From GCA-2686265 sp036010965 (GTDB taxonomy: Bacteria; Planctomycetota; UBA1135; GCA-002686595), in contig DASCMO010000150.1 of assembly GCA_036010965.1 (NCBI GenBank), positions 1 through 39,485 on the forward strand: a stretch of 39,485 nucleotides of DNA, read 5' to 3'. The position numbers were made by a program, and so were the translations under genes. Shown in pieces: positions 23,867-31,336 of this stretch (positions are counted from its first letter, which is position 1; each line of letters begins with the position of its first letter). Under the pieces are notes generated by a model. The model searched no databases and was not told the DNA's origin. It saw only the letters and a program-made list of their open reading frames with translations.

Positions 23867-25084
23867 TTGAAACCCGAGGAGAGCATCACGCCGACCCTGC
23901 GGTTGGCCCATCCCCTCGAGGACGAGGCGGTGGGCGCCTTGCTCCGCGCAGGGTTCCAGACGGTGGACGAGGAGCGAATCGCGTGCGACCTCGCGCGCGC
24001 TCATCCCGCCTTCGACCCATCCCTCGCGCTGATGGCCGAAGTGGAGGGAGAGCCGGCGGGCTGGATCCTCCTGCTTCCGCGCGAGTTCAGGATCCGGAAC
24101 TGCTGGCTCCCTCTGAGCGTGCTGGGCCCGGTGGTCGTGGATCCACGTTTCCAGGGAATTGGCATCGGGAGCTTCCTGGTGAACGGCGCCCTGGAGAGCC
24201 TGACGGCGCGCGCCCTCGCGGGCGCTGTTCTCCTCGGAGCCCCCGAGTTCTACCGTCGCTTCGGGTTCGATCCGGCCTTCGACTACCACTCGATCCGCCT
24301 GTCCGTCGACGTCCTCCCCGAGGAAGGGGACACGTCCACCTGGCGCGCACTCACAGGAGAGGACCTGCCCCACCTCGCCGGCCTACACGAACGCGCCCAC
24401 GAGGAGATCCAGGGCTGTGAGCGGCGCCTGCCAGCCGCGGCGGACTGGGAGTCTGTCGCCGCGGGAGCCCACAGCCTGGTGTGGGGAGAGCCGGGCGAAC
24501 CGCGCGCCTACCTGCGCTTCCGCAAGCAGGATGCGCTCGAGATCAGCGAGTGCGGATGCGCCGACGCAGCGGGCGTCGACGCCATCCTGCGCATGCTACG
24601 CAGGTTGGCGCGCGAGCACGGGATGCTGGAGGTGACCGCCAACGTCGCCCCGCCCCACCCCGTCGCCCAGGCCTTGCTCGCCCGCGGAGGTCTGCACGAG
24701 CGCAGTACCTACGGAGATGCCGCGATGCTCCACGTGCGCGCCTGGCCCGACCTCCTCGAACGGCTGAGCTCCTGGTGGGCGCCCCTGCTTGCGATCCTGG
24801 AGAAGCCGTCGATCTCGCTTGAGATCGACGGCGAGTCCCTGCTCCTCGCTGCCCCTGGGGGTGAGGCTTCGGTCACCAGGGGGCGCGACGAGAGACGACA
24901 CCTGTGGGTACCCCCCGGCTGGGCCGGCGGCCTACTGACGGGCAAGCGCTGCGCTGCTGACCTCCTCTTCGAGGAGCAGGTCCGCGAGCGCTCTCGCCTC
25001 ACCGACGACGCGGAGTGCTGGCTCCGCACGACCTTCTCCGGCGGGGCCGCCCAGTGGCTGTTCTCTCCGGCCTACGAGGACTGA
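23867..25084 (+). CDS. Eis-like GNAT N-acetyltransferase with C-terminal SCP2-like domain
   Basis: This 405-residue protein has an N-terminal GNAT domain. The acetyl-CoA motif is VVVDPRFQGIGIGSFLVNGA (Q/RxxGxG/A type), followed by GAPEFYRRFGFDPAFDY, the usual beta-5/alpha-4 signature. Residues about 165-300 look like a second GNAT-like unit. The last 110 residues (KPSISLEIDGESLLLAAPGG, GLLTGKRCAADLLFEEQ) fit the sterol-carrier-like domain seen in Eis/YkkB proteins. Targets may be amines or aminoglycosides; the true substrate is unknown. No ATG fits: the frame is closed by TAG just upstream, so TTG at 23867 is used. Confidence 0.85.
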   Translation: MKPEESITPTLRLAHPLEDEAVGALLRAGFQTVDEERIACDLARAHPAFDPSLALMAEVEGEPAGWILLLPREFRIRNCWLPLSVLGPVVVDPRFQGIGIGSFLVNGALESLTARALAGAVLLGAPEFYRRFGFDPAFDYHSIRLSVDVLPEEGDTSTWRALTGEDLPHLAGLHERAHEEIQGCERRLPAAADWESVAAGAHSLVWGEPGEPRAYLRFRKQDALEISECGCADAAGVDAILRMLRRLAREHGMLEVTANVAPPHPVAQALLARGGLHERSTYGDAAMLHVRAWPDLLERLSSWWAPLLAILEKPSISLEIDGESLLLAAPGGEASVTRGRDERRHLWVPPGWAGGLLTGKRCAADLLFEEQVRERSRLTDDAECWLRTTFSGGAAQWLFSPAYED

Positions 25085-25090
25085 GGGAGG

Positions 25091-25855
25091 TCAGGCCAGA
25101 GGGGCACTGCTTGGCGCCGCGTCCGCCGCCAGGCCCAGGAAACGGCGCAGGGTGGAGCGGCCGAGGTAGATCAGCGGTGTATCGCACCAGGCCATGATCA
25201 TCTTGCAGATGTAGACCCACACGATGATGGAACCGATCGTCTCCCACTCCATGCCCAGGCCCCAGCGCAGGAAGATCGAGTTGACGATGATCGTGTCGGC
25301 CAGCTGGCTGATCATGGTCGAGCCGTTGTTGCGGATCCACATGGCGCGCCCCTGCGTCCGTCGCCACCAGAAGTGGTAGAGCCTGACATCGAGCAGCTGG
25401 GCGACGAGGTAGGCAGTCATCGAGGCGAGGAGCAAGATGCGCGGGTTGTAGAAGGTCGCGCCGTAGGCGACCTGCATGGCCCCGAGACCCTCGTAGCCCC
25501 GTGGCGGAGCCCACAGCTCGCTGGGCGGCAGCCATACGCCGACCTGGATCACCGCCAGCATGAAAAGGCTGGTGACGAAGCCGAGGACGACCATCAGGTC
25601 GGCCCTGCGTCGCCCCCAGATCTCCGAGACCACATCGGTCAGGAAGAAGGTGAACGGGTAGGTGACGATGCCCGCGGTCAGGGTGATCGGCTCTCCGCCG
25701 TTGATCCAGGCCGGCCCACCATCGGGGAATAGATCGAAGAGCTTGGTGCCGATGATGTTGGTCAGCACGAGGGTGACCGCGAAAAACGCGGCCATCGTCG
25801 TGTAGACGATGTCGGCTCGACCGATCCGGGGGGGGTTGCTCTCGCCACTCTGCAT
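25091..25855 (-). CDS. yhhQ: Queuosine precursor transporter (YhhQ/VUT family)
   Basis: YhhQ imports preQ0/preQ1, precursors of queuosine in tRNA anticodons. The 254-residue protein has about six membrane helices with the family motifs VTYPFTFFLTDVVSEIWGRR, SMTAYLVAQLLDVRLYHFW, and RNNGSTMISQLADTIIVNSI. The N-terminal helix is ADIVYTTMAAFFAVTLVLTN. The ATG is at 25855. It is transcribed alone and converges on the GNAT gene, with 6 bp between their stops. No queuosine synthesis genes are visible in the window. Confidence 0.92.
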   Translation of the reverse strand: MQSGESNPPRIGRADIVYTTMAAFFAVTLVLTNIIGTKLFDLFPDGGPAWINGGEPITLTAGIVTYPFTFFLTDVVSEIWGRRRADLMVVLGFVTSLFMLAVIQVGVWLPPSELWAPPRGYEGLGAMQVAYGATFYNPRILLLASMTAYLVAQLLDVRLYHFWWRRTQGRAMWIRNNGSTMISQLADTIIVNSIFLRWGLGMEWETIGSIIVWVYICKMIMAWCDTPLIYLGRSTLRRFLGLAADAAPSSAPLA

Positions 25856-25987
25856 GGGTTCTGCCGCCGATCATGGCTCGCCCGGAAGCGGACCACAACG
25901 GCCATCGCTCCCTGCTTCCGCGACACTCGCTCGGGAATGAGCCTACGGAGGCAGGCCCTCCGGAGAGATGCACGATAGACTGCCCCG

Positions 25988-26470
25988 ATGCAGGTCATCG
26001 CTGAACTCCGCCGGATGGAACCAGAGCGCTTCCTCGCCATCTATAAGGCCCTCGAGCAGAAAGGCTTCGGGCCACTGGATGGGGAGGTCGCCAAGGTGAT
26101 GCGGTTCCGACCGCACGCTATCAAGAAACTCCCCATGGCGCAGCGAGCCCGACGCGCCAAGGGAATCATGGAGCGCAGCGCCAATGCAGAGCTCTGCTAC
26201 GAGATCTTCGGCAGCTACCTGTTCAAGGAGCACAAAGAGCTCGTGCTGGGATTCCTCAACGCCACCGGCGTCGAACACGACGAGGGCATGATCGAAAACA
26301 CGGATGCGAACCAGCCCGACTCCACAAAGGTCGCCGACGCGATCGCGGAGCTCGACGGGAAGTTCTCCGCCGAGGATGTGACCCTCTACCTCTCGATGTG
26401 CGCCGAGCAGTGGCCGACGGTGAACGAGATCCAGGAAGCCTGGCAGAGTCGCGCCTCGGTCAGCTCTTGA
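25988..26470 (+). CDS. Conserved hypothetical protein
   Basis: This 160-residue protein has no signal or membrane segment. It is mostly helical, with a basic stretch (RARRAKGIMERSANAELCY), a hydrophobic helix (KEHKELVLGFLNATGV) and an acidic later region (HDEGMIENTDANQPD). I recall hypothetical proteins with the same layout, in which a LLKAHRPLLVAFLDALGIPHDE-like segment precedes an acidic linker and a KV-DAI-L motif; their function is unknown. Its end overlaps the end of the EF-P-like gene by 8 bp in convergent orientation. Confidence 0.8.
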   Translation: MQVIAELRRMEPERFLAIYKALEQKGFGPLDGEVAKVMRFRPHAIKKLPMAQRARRAKGIMERSANAELCYEIFGSYLFKEHKELVLGFLNATGVEHDEGMIENTDANQPDSTKVADAIAELDGKFSAEDVTLYLSMCAEQWPTVNEIQEAWQSRASVSS

Positions 26471-27032
26471 CGCGCTCGATGAAGCGCCCGTCGCGCGTAT
26501 CGATGCGGATCCTCTCGCCCGCAGCCAGGTAGGACGGCACCTGCACCTTCAGGCCCGTCTCGGTCACCGCGCCCTTTAACTGGGCCTGGGCCGTGGCGCC
26601 CTTGATCGCGGGATCGCACTCCACGACCTGCAGGTCCACGCTCAGCGGCAGGGTGATGCTGACCACCTGCCCGGCGATCAGCATGGCGCGAATGCCCTCC
26701 AGGCCGTCCTGGAGATACCCGCGGTCTCCGCCCAGGTCCTCGGCACCGAGACCGAACTGTTCGAAGGTCTCGTTGTCGATGAAGTGCCAGGTGGTCCCGT
26801 CGCTGTACATGAAGGCGCAAGGGTGCTGCTCGAGCTCGACCTCCTCGAACTTCTCCCCTCCACGAATGGGCTCATTGAGGACCTGCCCGCTGAGCAGGTT
26901 CTTCAGCTTCGTCTTCGCGATGGTGTTCCCGCCACGAGCCGTGGGCGTGCTGAAGGTGACCGCGGTGATCATCATGGGCGCGCCCTTGAACTGGATGCAG
27001 ACGCCGCGCTTGAACTGGCTGGACTCGATCAT
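26463..27032 (-). CDS. Elongation factor P-like protein, EfpL (YeiP) type
   Basis: EF-P proteins bind the ribosome near the P site and relieve stalling at proline stretches. The 190-residue protein has the three-domain length and the C-terminal signature IKGATAQAQLKGAVTETGL. At the tip of domain I it reads TPTARGGNT with Arg 33. Classical EF-P has a modifiable Lys in PGKGG at this place, whereas EfpL/YeiP of E. coli has PTARG. So this is an EfpL-like paralogue and needs no EpmAB-type modification. It lies 9 bp after mutM on the same strand. Confidence 0.88.
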
Positions 27033-27041
27033 GGGCCGAGA

Positions 27042-27884
27042 TCATAGCGACCGCGGCGGTCGCTGGCAGCGCAGGCAGACGTGGGTTCCACGTTGGGCCA
27101 CGACCAGCCTGCGGATCGGCGCGCCGCAGGAGAGACAGGACCTCCCCTGGCGGCCGTAGACCTGGAATTGCTCTTGGAAGCTCCCTGGTCGGCCCTCGGG
27201 AGTGCGGTAGAAAGTGTCAAAGCTCGAGCCCTCGTGCGCGATGGCCTCCTCCAGGGTGGCTCGGATCTCATTGTGCAGGCGGGCCGCGGCGAGCACTGAG
27301 AGCCGGTCGGAGCGGCGCAGTGGATGGAGCCGAGCGCGGTGCAGGGACTCGTCGACATAGATGTTGCCCAGGCCGCAGACGAAGGCCTGATCGAGGAGCA
27401 GAGGTTTCAGGGCGCGGCGGCGCGAGCGCAGACCGTTGCGAAACCAGGCGGGAGTGAACTCCTCACCCAGAGGTTCAGGTCCCAGACCCGCGAGAGCCAC
27501 GTCCGCTCGCTCCACGTAGGTGAAGCGGCCGAACTTGCGGACGTCCACGAAACGCAGGACGCATCCATCATCGAGGGGCAGGCGCAGGCGCTCGTGCGGC
27601 CCCGGCGCGATCCCTGCCGGATCCACGTGCAGGCGGCCGCTCATGCGCAGGTGGCAGAGCAGGTGGCCCGCCGGGCGACCACGGCGCTCGAGGTCCGCCA
27701 CGATGTACTTGCCGCGGCGCCAGACCCTTCCCACGGTCGCGCCCTGCACGGCGCGCTGGAATGCAGCCGGGCGCATCCCTCCGAGGGTGCGCTCCCACTC
27801 CACCCGGACACCCTTGATCCGGCGCCCCGTCAAGTCGGGGCGGATCAAGCGCACGACGGTCTCGACCTCGGGCAGCTCAGGCAT
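27042..27884 (-). CDS. mutM: Formamidopyrimidine-DNA glycosylase (Fpg)
   Basis: MutM removes oxidised purines such as 8-oxoguanine and nicks the abasic site. The 280-residue protein begins MPELPEVETVVR with the catalytic Pro 2 and Glu 3, has the conserved Lys in RRGKYIVADL, the DNA-binding motif QAFVCGLGNIYVDESL, and a C-terminal zinc finger (CLSCG with CLRCQ). All catalytic features are intact. Length and start are standard. Confidence 0.97.
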   Translation of the reverse strand: MPELPEVETVVRLIRPDLTGRRIKGVRVEWERTLGGMRPAAFQRAVQGATVGRVWRRGKYIVADLERRGRPAGHLLCHLRMSGRLHVDPAGIAPGPHERLRLPLDDGCVLRFVDVRKFGRFTYVERADVALAGLGPEPLGEEFTPAWFRNGLRSRRRALKPLLLDQAFVCGLGNIYVDESLHRARLHPLRRSDRLSVLAAARLHNEIRATLEEAIAHEGSSFDTFYRTPEGRPGSFQEQFQVYGRQGRSCLSCGAPIRRLVVAQRGTHVCLRCQRPPRSL

Positions 27885-27934
27885 GAGTTGCGAGTCTAAT
27901 CGGCTCGCCTAGAGCCAGCTCTCGCGCAGCCCCT

Positions 27935-28705
27935 TCAGACGACGTGCCGCACGCCCAGCAGCTCGTAGAGCCGGTTCTTGACCTGGCCGTACTCCGGGCT
28001 GCCGAGGTCCCGCGGGTGCTCGAGTCCGACCTCTACGATCTCGGCGATGCGCCCCGGCCGTGACGTGAATACGACGATGCGGTCGGCGATCTGGATCGAC
28101 TCGTCCACATCATGTGTAACGAAGAGGATGGTCTTCTGCTCCTGCTGCCAGATGCGGATGATCTCCGAGCGCATCGTGAGCCGAGTCAGTGAGTCCAGGG
28201 CTCCGAAGGGCTCGTCCATGTAGATCACGTCGGGTGAGACGGCCAGCGCACGCGCGACCTCAACACGCTGCTTCATGCCGCCCGAAAGTTCCATCGGGTA
28301 CGCCTTCTCGAAACCCGAGAGGCCCACCAGGTCGATCGTACGCTGGACGATCTCGTCCCGCTCCTCTCGAGGGAGGTGCCGCAGCCCGAGGGCGACGTTG
28401 TCCCACGCTGAGGCCCAGGGGAAGATCCCGTACTCCTGGAACACGAAGACCCGCCGGGCGTCCGGCTCGGTGACCTCGACACCGTCGATGCGCACGTGGC
28501 CCGAGGTCGGCCGCTCGAACCCCCCCACGATGTTCAGCAAGGTCGATTTGCCGCATCCCGACGGTCCGAGCAGACAGACGAACTCTCCGTCGGCAACCGT
28601 CAAGTTGACGTCTTCGAGCACACTCAGGGCTTCGCCGCGCTGCTCGAAGCTCTTCGAGACTCCCTCGAAGACAACCTTATCTCGCCGTTGCTCTCGTTTA
28701 CTCAT
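27935..28705 (-). CDS. ABC transporter ATPase, NrtD/SsuB/TauB class
   Basis: This 256-residue ATPase drives the importer encoded by the two genes upstream. It shows Walker A GPSGCGKST, Q-loop VFQEYGIFPW, signature LSGGMKQRVEVARAL, Walker B VIYMDEPFGALD and H-loop FVTHDVDES. These details match the nitrate/sulfonate/taurine importer class. The ATG at 28705 overlaps the permease stop (ATGA), supporting this start over a GTG/TTG 18 nt upstream. It ends a three-gene transporter operon whose binding protein has an in-frame UGA. Confidence 0.95.
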   Translation of the reverse strand: MSKREQRRDKVVFEGVSKSFEQRGEALSVLEDVNLTVADGEFVCLLGPSGCGKSTLLNIVGGFERPTSGHVRIDGVEVTEPDARRVFVFQEYGIFPWASAWDNVALGLRHLPREERDEIVQRTIDLVGLSGFEKAYPMELSGGMKQRVEVARALAVSPDVIYMDEPFGALDSLTRLTMRSEIIRIWQQEQKTILFVTHDVDESIQIADRIVVFTSRPGRIAEIVEVGLEHPRDLGSPEYGQVKNRLYELLGVRHVV

Positions 28706-29529
28706 CGCTCGACATACCCCCACCGCACCTCGTCGAAGCGCTCCAGTTTGCGGATCATGTAGTCCAGCACGATCCCGATCAGACCGATCACGACCATGGT
28801 CGCCACGACCAGGTCGTAGCGGCTGCCCATGTTTCGAGCGTCATTGATCAGGTAGCCCAGGCCCGAGTCCATCCCGACCATCTCAGCCGCCACGATCACC
28901 AGCCAAGCCACTCCCAGCGCGATGCGCAGGCTCGTGATGATCTGGGGCAACGCCGCCGGGAATACCACGCGCCGAAACACCTCGAATTTCCCCACACCGA
29001 AGTTCATGGCGGAGCGCTGGTGGACGAGGGAAATGTTGCGCACGGCGGCCATGGTCCCGACGGTGATGGGGAAGAACGAGGACAGGAAGATGAGAAAGAT
29101 CCCGGCCACGTCCCCGATCCCGAACCACAGGATCGCGATCGGGATCCAGGCGATGGGCGAAACGGGCCTCAGCCCCTGAATGACCGGGTTGAACGCCAGG
29201 AATGCGCGGGTGGACCAACCGACGACGAGGCCGAGGGGAATCCCCACGGCGCCTGCCAGGAAGAAGCCCCACGTGACGCGGAACAGGCTGGCGACGATGT
29301 CTCCCCACAGGCGCTGGCTCTCGATCAGTTCGACCGATGCGGCGATGACAGCGAAGGGGGTCGGGAATACCTCCGCATGGACTAGCTCGCAGGTGAACTG
29401 CCAGATGGCCAGACCGATGAAAGAGACACCGATCGGGTAGGTCACGGCGCGCACGGAGTCGCTGAGGCGGCGAGTGAGGAATACACAGAGCGCGCCGCAA
29501 GCAGCGAAGAGGAGGGCCCAGGCGCTCAT
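28702..29529 (-). CDS. ABC transporter permease, NrtB/SsuC/TauC class
   Basis: This 275-residue permease has about six membrane helices. The EAA motif that docks the ATPase is NFGVGKFEVFRRVVFPAALP. The N-terminal part has two extra hydrophobic helices. GLRPVSPIAWIPIAILWFG is the typical core of this permease class. The ATG at 29529 overlaps the stop of the binding-protein gene (ATGA), and its own stop overlaps the ATPase start, so all three are translationally coupled. Confidence 0.95.
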   Translation of the reverse strand: MSAWALLFAACGALCVFLTRRLSDSVRAVTYPIGVSFIGLAIWQFTCELVHAEVFPTPFAVIAASVELIESQRLWGDIVASLFRVTWGFFLAGAVGIPLGLVVGWSTRAFLAFNPVIQGLRPVSPIAWIPIAILWFGIGDVAGIFLIFLSSFFPITVGTMAAVRNISLVHQRSAMNFGVGKFEVFRRVVFPAALPQIITSLRIALGVAWLVIVAAEMVGMDSGLGYLINDARNMGSRYDLVVATMVVIGLIGIVLDYMIRKLERFDEVRWGYVER

Positions 29530-30593
29530 CGCGACACCTCCTGCCGTTCGGATCCCGGAATGGGAGGCAAGCGATCCATGTCCCAGTCGATCTCAGCGAG
29601 CGGTCGTGAGAAGGTCGTATCGGCATACTCCGCGAAGGCGATCTCTCCGCTCAATACGCCGATCTCCACGGCCAAATGCATGATCTCGTCGAACTCCTCC
29701 TCCAGGGGTGCGAGGTTGGTGTACTTGACCCGATCGACGGGCTTGCTCAGCACGTACTTCAAGAGCTCGGGGGGCTGGAAGTAGTAGAGCTCCGCGGCCA
29801 CTTCGGCGGCGTCCATGCGGTGTTCGAGGTCCTCGTCCAACCATTTTCCGGACTTGGCGATGCCGTCGACCAGCTCCTGAATCAGCTCCCGTTGATCGTC
29901 GATCAGATCTTCGCGGACAACCAGGACGCAGGAGATGAACTCCTCCCAGATGTCCTTGGTGTGGTAGAGCACGCGACCGAACCCGTCCACTTCCGCCTTG
30001 GCAGCGAAGGGTTCGCCCACGATATAGGCGTCGATGCTGCCCTCGCGCAGAGCCGTGGGGTGCTCGGGCGGAGGGACCTCGCGCAGCTCCATGGAGTCGA
30101 AGCCCATGCCCCACGTCTTCATCATGCGGTGCATGAGGATGTTCTGGTTCGCGTAGCGGCTTGGGATCGCGATGACCTTGCCGCGCAGGTCAGCGAAGTC
30201 ACGGATGCCGCTGTCGACCCGGACGACGATGGCCGTCCCGTCTCTGTGGCCGAGGTGGACGATCTTGATCGGAACGCCGTCCGCGGCGAGTTGCATGGCC
30301 ATGGGAGCGAGGATGAACGCCCCGCCGATCTCCTTCGCGATCAGCGCCTCCTTCACGGTGGGCCAGTCCGTGAACTTCTGGCTCCGGAAGAACGATCCCT
30401 CCGCGCTGTTCTTGGTCACCCAACTGGTGACCGGACAGGTCAGATGTCATGTGACGGGCAGGAACCCGACCACCAGTTCTTTGCGACCAGCGATGGTGGA
30501 CACGAGCCGCGTCCACCCCACGTTCATCTGCACATGGGATAAGGTGATCACAAGCACCCAGACGAGGGACCCCAATGCGATCTTCAGCTTCAT
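29526..30593 (-). CDS. Candidate selenoprotein: ABC transporter substrate-binding protein with UHLTC motif
   Basis: From ATG 30593 to the stop at 29526 the frame encodes 355 residues with one internal TGA at codon 49 (30447-30449). A strong ribosome-binding site precedes this ATG. Residues 4-19 are a membrane or signal helix (KIALGSLVWVLVITL). The TGA sits in VVGFLPVT[U]HLTCPVTSWV; the related binding proteins I recall read PVTCHLTCPVT, so UGA takes the first Cys. Downstream the protein matches the NrtA/SsuA/NMT1 class (FTDWPTVKEALI, GGAFILAPMAMQLAADG, VGEPFAAKAE). A 7-bp hairpin follows the UGA. A GTG at 30419 could start a shorter form but would lose the signal helix and first strand. The substrate is unknown; nitrate, sulfonate or bicarbonate are family options. 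Confidence 0.85.
30414..30432 (-). promoter_or_regulatory. Candidate bacterial SECIS hairpin for the ABC-transporter binding protein
   Basis: On the minus strand the sequence reads GGTCACC-AGTTG-GGTGACC: a perfect 7-bp stem and a 5-nt loop with G in its second position. Twenty-one nucleotides separate the in-frame UGA (30447-30449) from the loop. This fits the bacterial SECIS rule as I recall it. The hairpin lies in coding sequence (codons 54-60). Confidence 0.75.
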
Positions 30594-30781
30594 GACACCC
30601 CTCCTCCGAAACGAAGGAAGCCCTGCATTTCGGTGGATTGAGATCCGCCGGCAGGGCGTCCGAAGGTGGGGAGAGCGGCGCGCGCCTCCTCGGTGGGAAG
30701 ACGATCGACGCCAGGAAGGCCCTCAGCACGCGGTGGGATCGTGTTGAGGGTGCGGCGGCAATAAATTTCTAGCTTGAACAT
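30590..30781 (-). CDS. Doubtful 63-codon reading frame in the ABC-operon leader
   Basis: The frame starts MFKLEIYCRRTLNTIPPRAE and ends FLRFGGGVS, with its stop overlapping the binding-protein start as ATGA. The overlap resembles the coupled junctions of the downstream genes, so it could be a leader peptide. Against it: no clear ribosome-binding site, no recognised family, and it spans the hairpin at 30621-30656. I list it with low confidence. Confidence 0.22.
   Translation of the reverse strand: MFKLEIYCRRTLNTIPPRAEGLPGVDRLPTEEARAALPTFGRPAGGSQSTEMQGFLRFGGGVS
30598..30607 (-). promoter_or_regulatory. Strong ribosome-binding site of the UGA-containing binding protein
   Basis: GGAGGAGGGG on the minus strand, ending 4 nt before the ATG at 30593. 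It is among the best Shine-Dalgarno sequences in the window and fixes the start upstream of the in-frame UGA, which is a key argument for read-through. Confidence 0.8.
30621..30656 (-). promoter_or_regulatory. Long imperfect hairpin in the ABC-operon leader
   Basis: In minus-strand RNA, CCCTGC pairs with GCAGGG, CGG with CCG, and GGAT with ATCC around a CTCA loop. This gives 13 base pairs, one A-C mismatch and a 4-nt bulge (AAAT). It ends 27 nt before the ATG and 13 nt before the ribosome-binding site of the UGA-containing gene, close enough to affect translation or act as an attenuator. There is no U-run, so a simple terminator is unlikely. Confidence 0.45.
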
Positions 30782-30903
30782 GACGGGTGCGGGGCGCGCG
30801 TATGGAGAAAGTCGAACCCTAGAAACTATCGGGATTTTAGGCGAGCGGCTGAACCGGGTCGAAAAACCTCAACCGAGAAGAGCTGGATGAAACCCCTGGA
30901 GGC

Positions 30904-31260
30904 CTACAGCCAGACCTCGCAGGTGTCACCGGACTCGCGCGCGCGGTAGGTGCGGGCCTTGCGACAGGTCACGTGGCGAGCTTTTCCGGTCGCGGGCTCG
31001 AACTGGTAGTTGTGCAAGGGACAGACGGCGTAGCGCCCTTCGACGAGCTCGCCAGCGATGATGCGGCCCCCCTCGTGGGGGCAGCGGGCGTCCAGGACGG
31101 AGATATTTCCGTCCACTCGGCAGAGAATCAGCTCCACGCCGGTACCCGCCAGGGTGTCGCCGATCTCGACACTTCGGGCCGCGCCTTCCTCCAGCGCGCC
31201 CGTTCCCTCGATGACGGTCGGTCGCCCGCGAAACAGTCTCTCCAGAAAGCGCCCGATCAT
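30904..31260 (-). CDS. Rieske-type [2Fe-2S] ferredoxin
   Basis: This 118-residue protein is a single Rieske domain. The cluster ligands are CPHEGG (Cys-x-His) and CPLHNYQFE (Cys-x-x-His), separated by 17 residues. The N-terminus (MIGRFLERLFRGRPTVIEG) is short and basic and does not look like a signal, so it is probably a soluble cytosolic electron carrier. It has no fused oxygenase domain. It lies 310 bp upstream of the ABC-transporter operon on the same strand and is divergent from the AlkP-family gene. Confidence 0.93.
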   Translation of the reverse strand: MIGRFLERLFRGRPTVIEGTGALEEGAARSVEIGDTLAGTGVELILCRVDGNISVLDARCPHEGGRIIAGELVEGRYAVCPLHNYQFEPATGKARHVTCRKARTYRARESGDTCEVWL

Positions 31261-31336
31261 GAGCGGAATCCTACCACGCCTCGTTCGAGCGTCGGATCCG
31301 AGCCGGAGCATGGAGCGCGGCGCTCGAGGGGATAGC

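Larger units (their letters stand above)
30594..30903. other. Leader region between the Rieske gene and the ABC-transporter operon
   Basis: About 310 bp between the stop of the Rieske gene and the start of the binding-protein gene, both on the minus strand. The upper part (30770-30900) is AT-richer and holds a possible -10 box TAAAAT (30834-30839) with TTCGAC 18 nt before it. The lower part holds a long hairpin and a short overlapping reading frame. I see no known riboswitch consensus. Confidence 0.5.

Noticed and set aside
29526..30419. Shorter binding-protein gene starting at GTG 30419
   Set aside because: It lacks a ribosome-binding site and removes the signal helix and first beta-strand that the family needs. 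The ATG at 30593 has a strong site, and the sequence before and after the UGA both match the family.
30594..30903. Known riboswitch (TPP or SAM type) before the transporter operon
   Set aside because: I looked for the conserved core sequences and did not find them.
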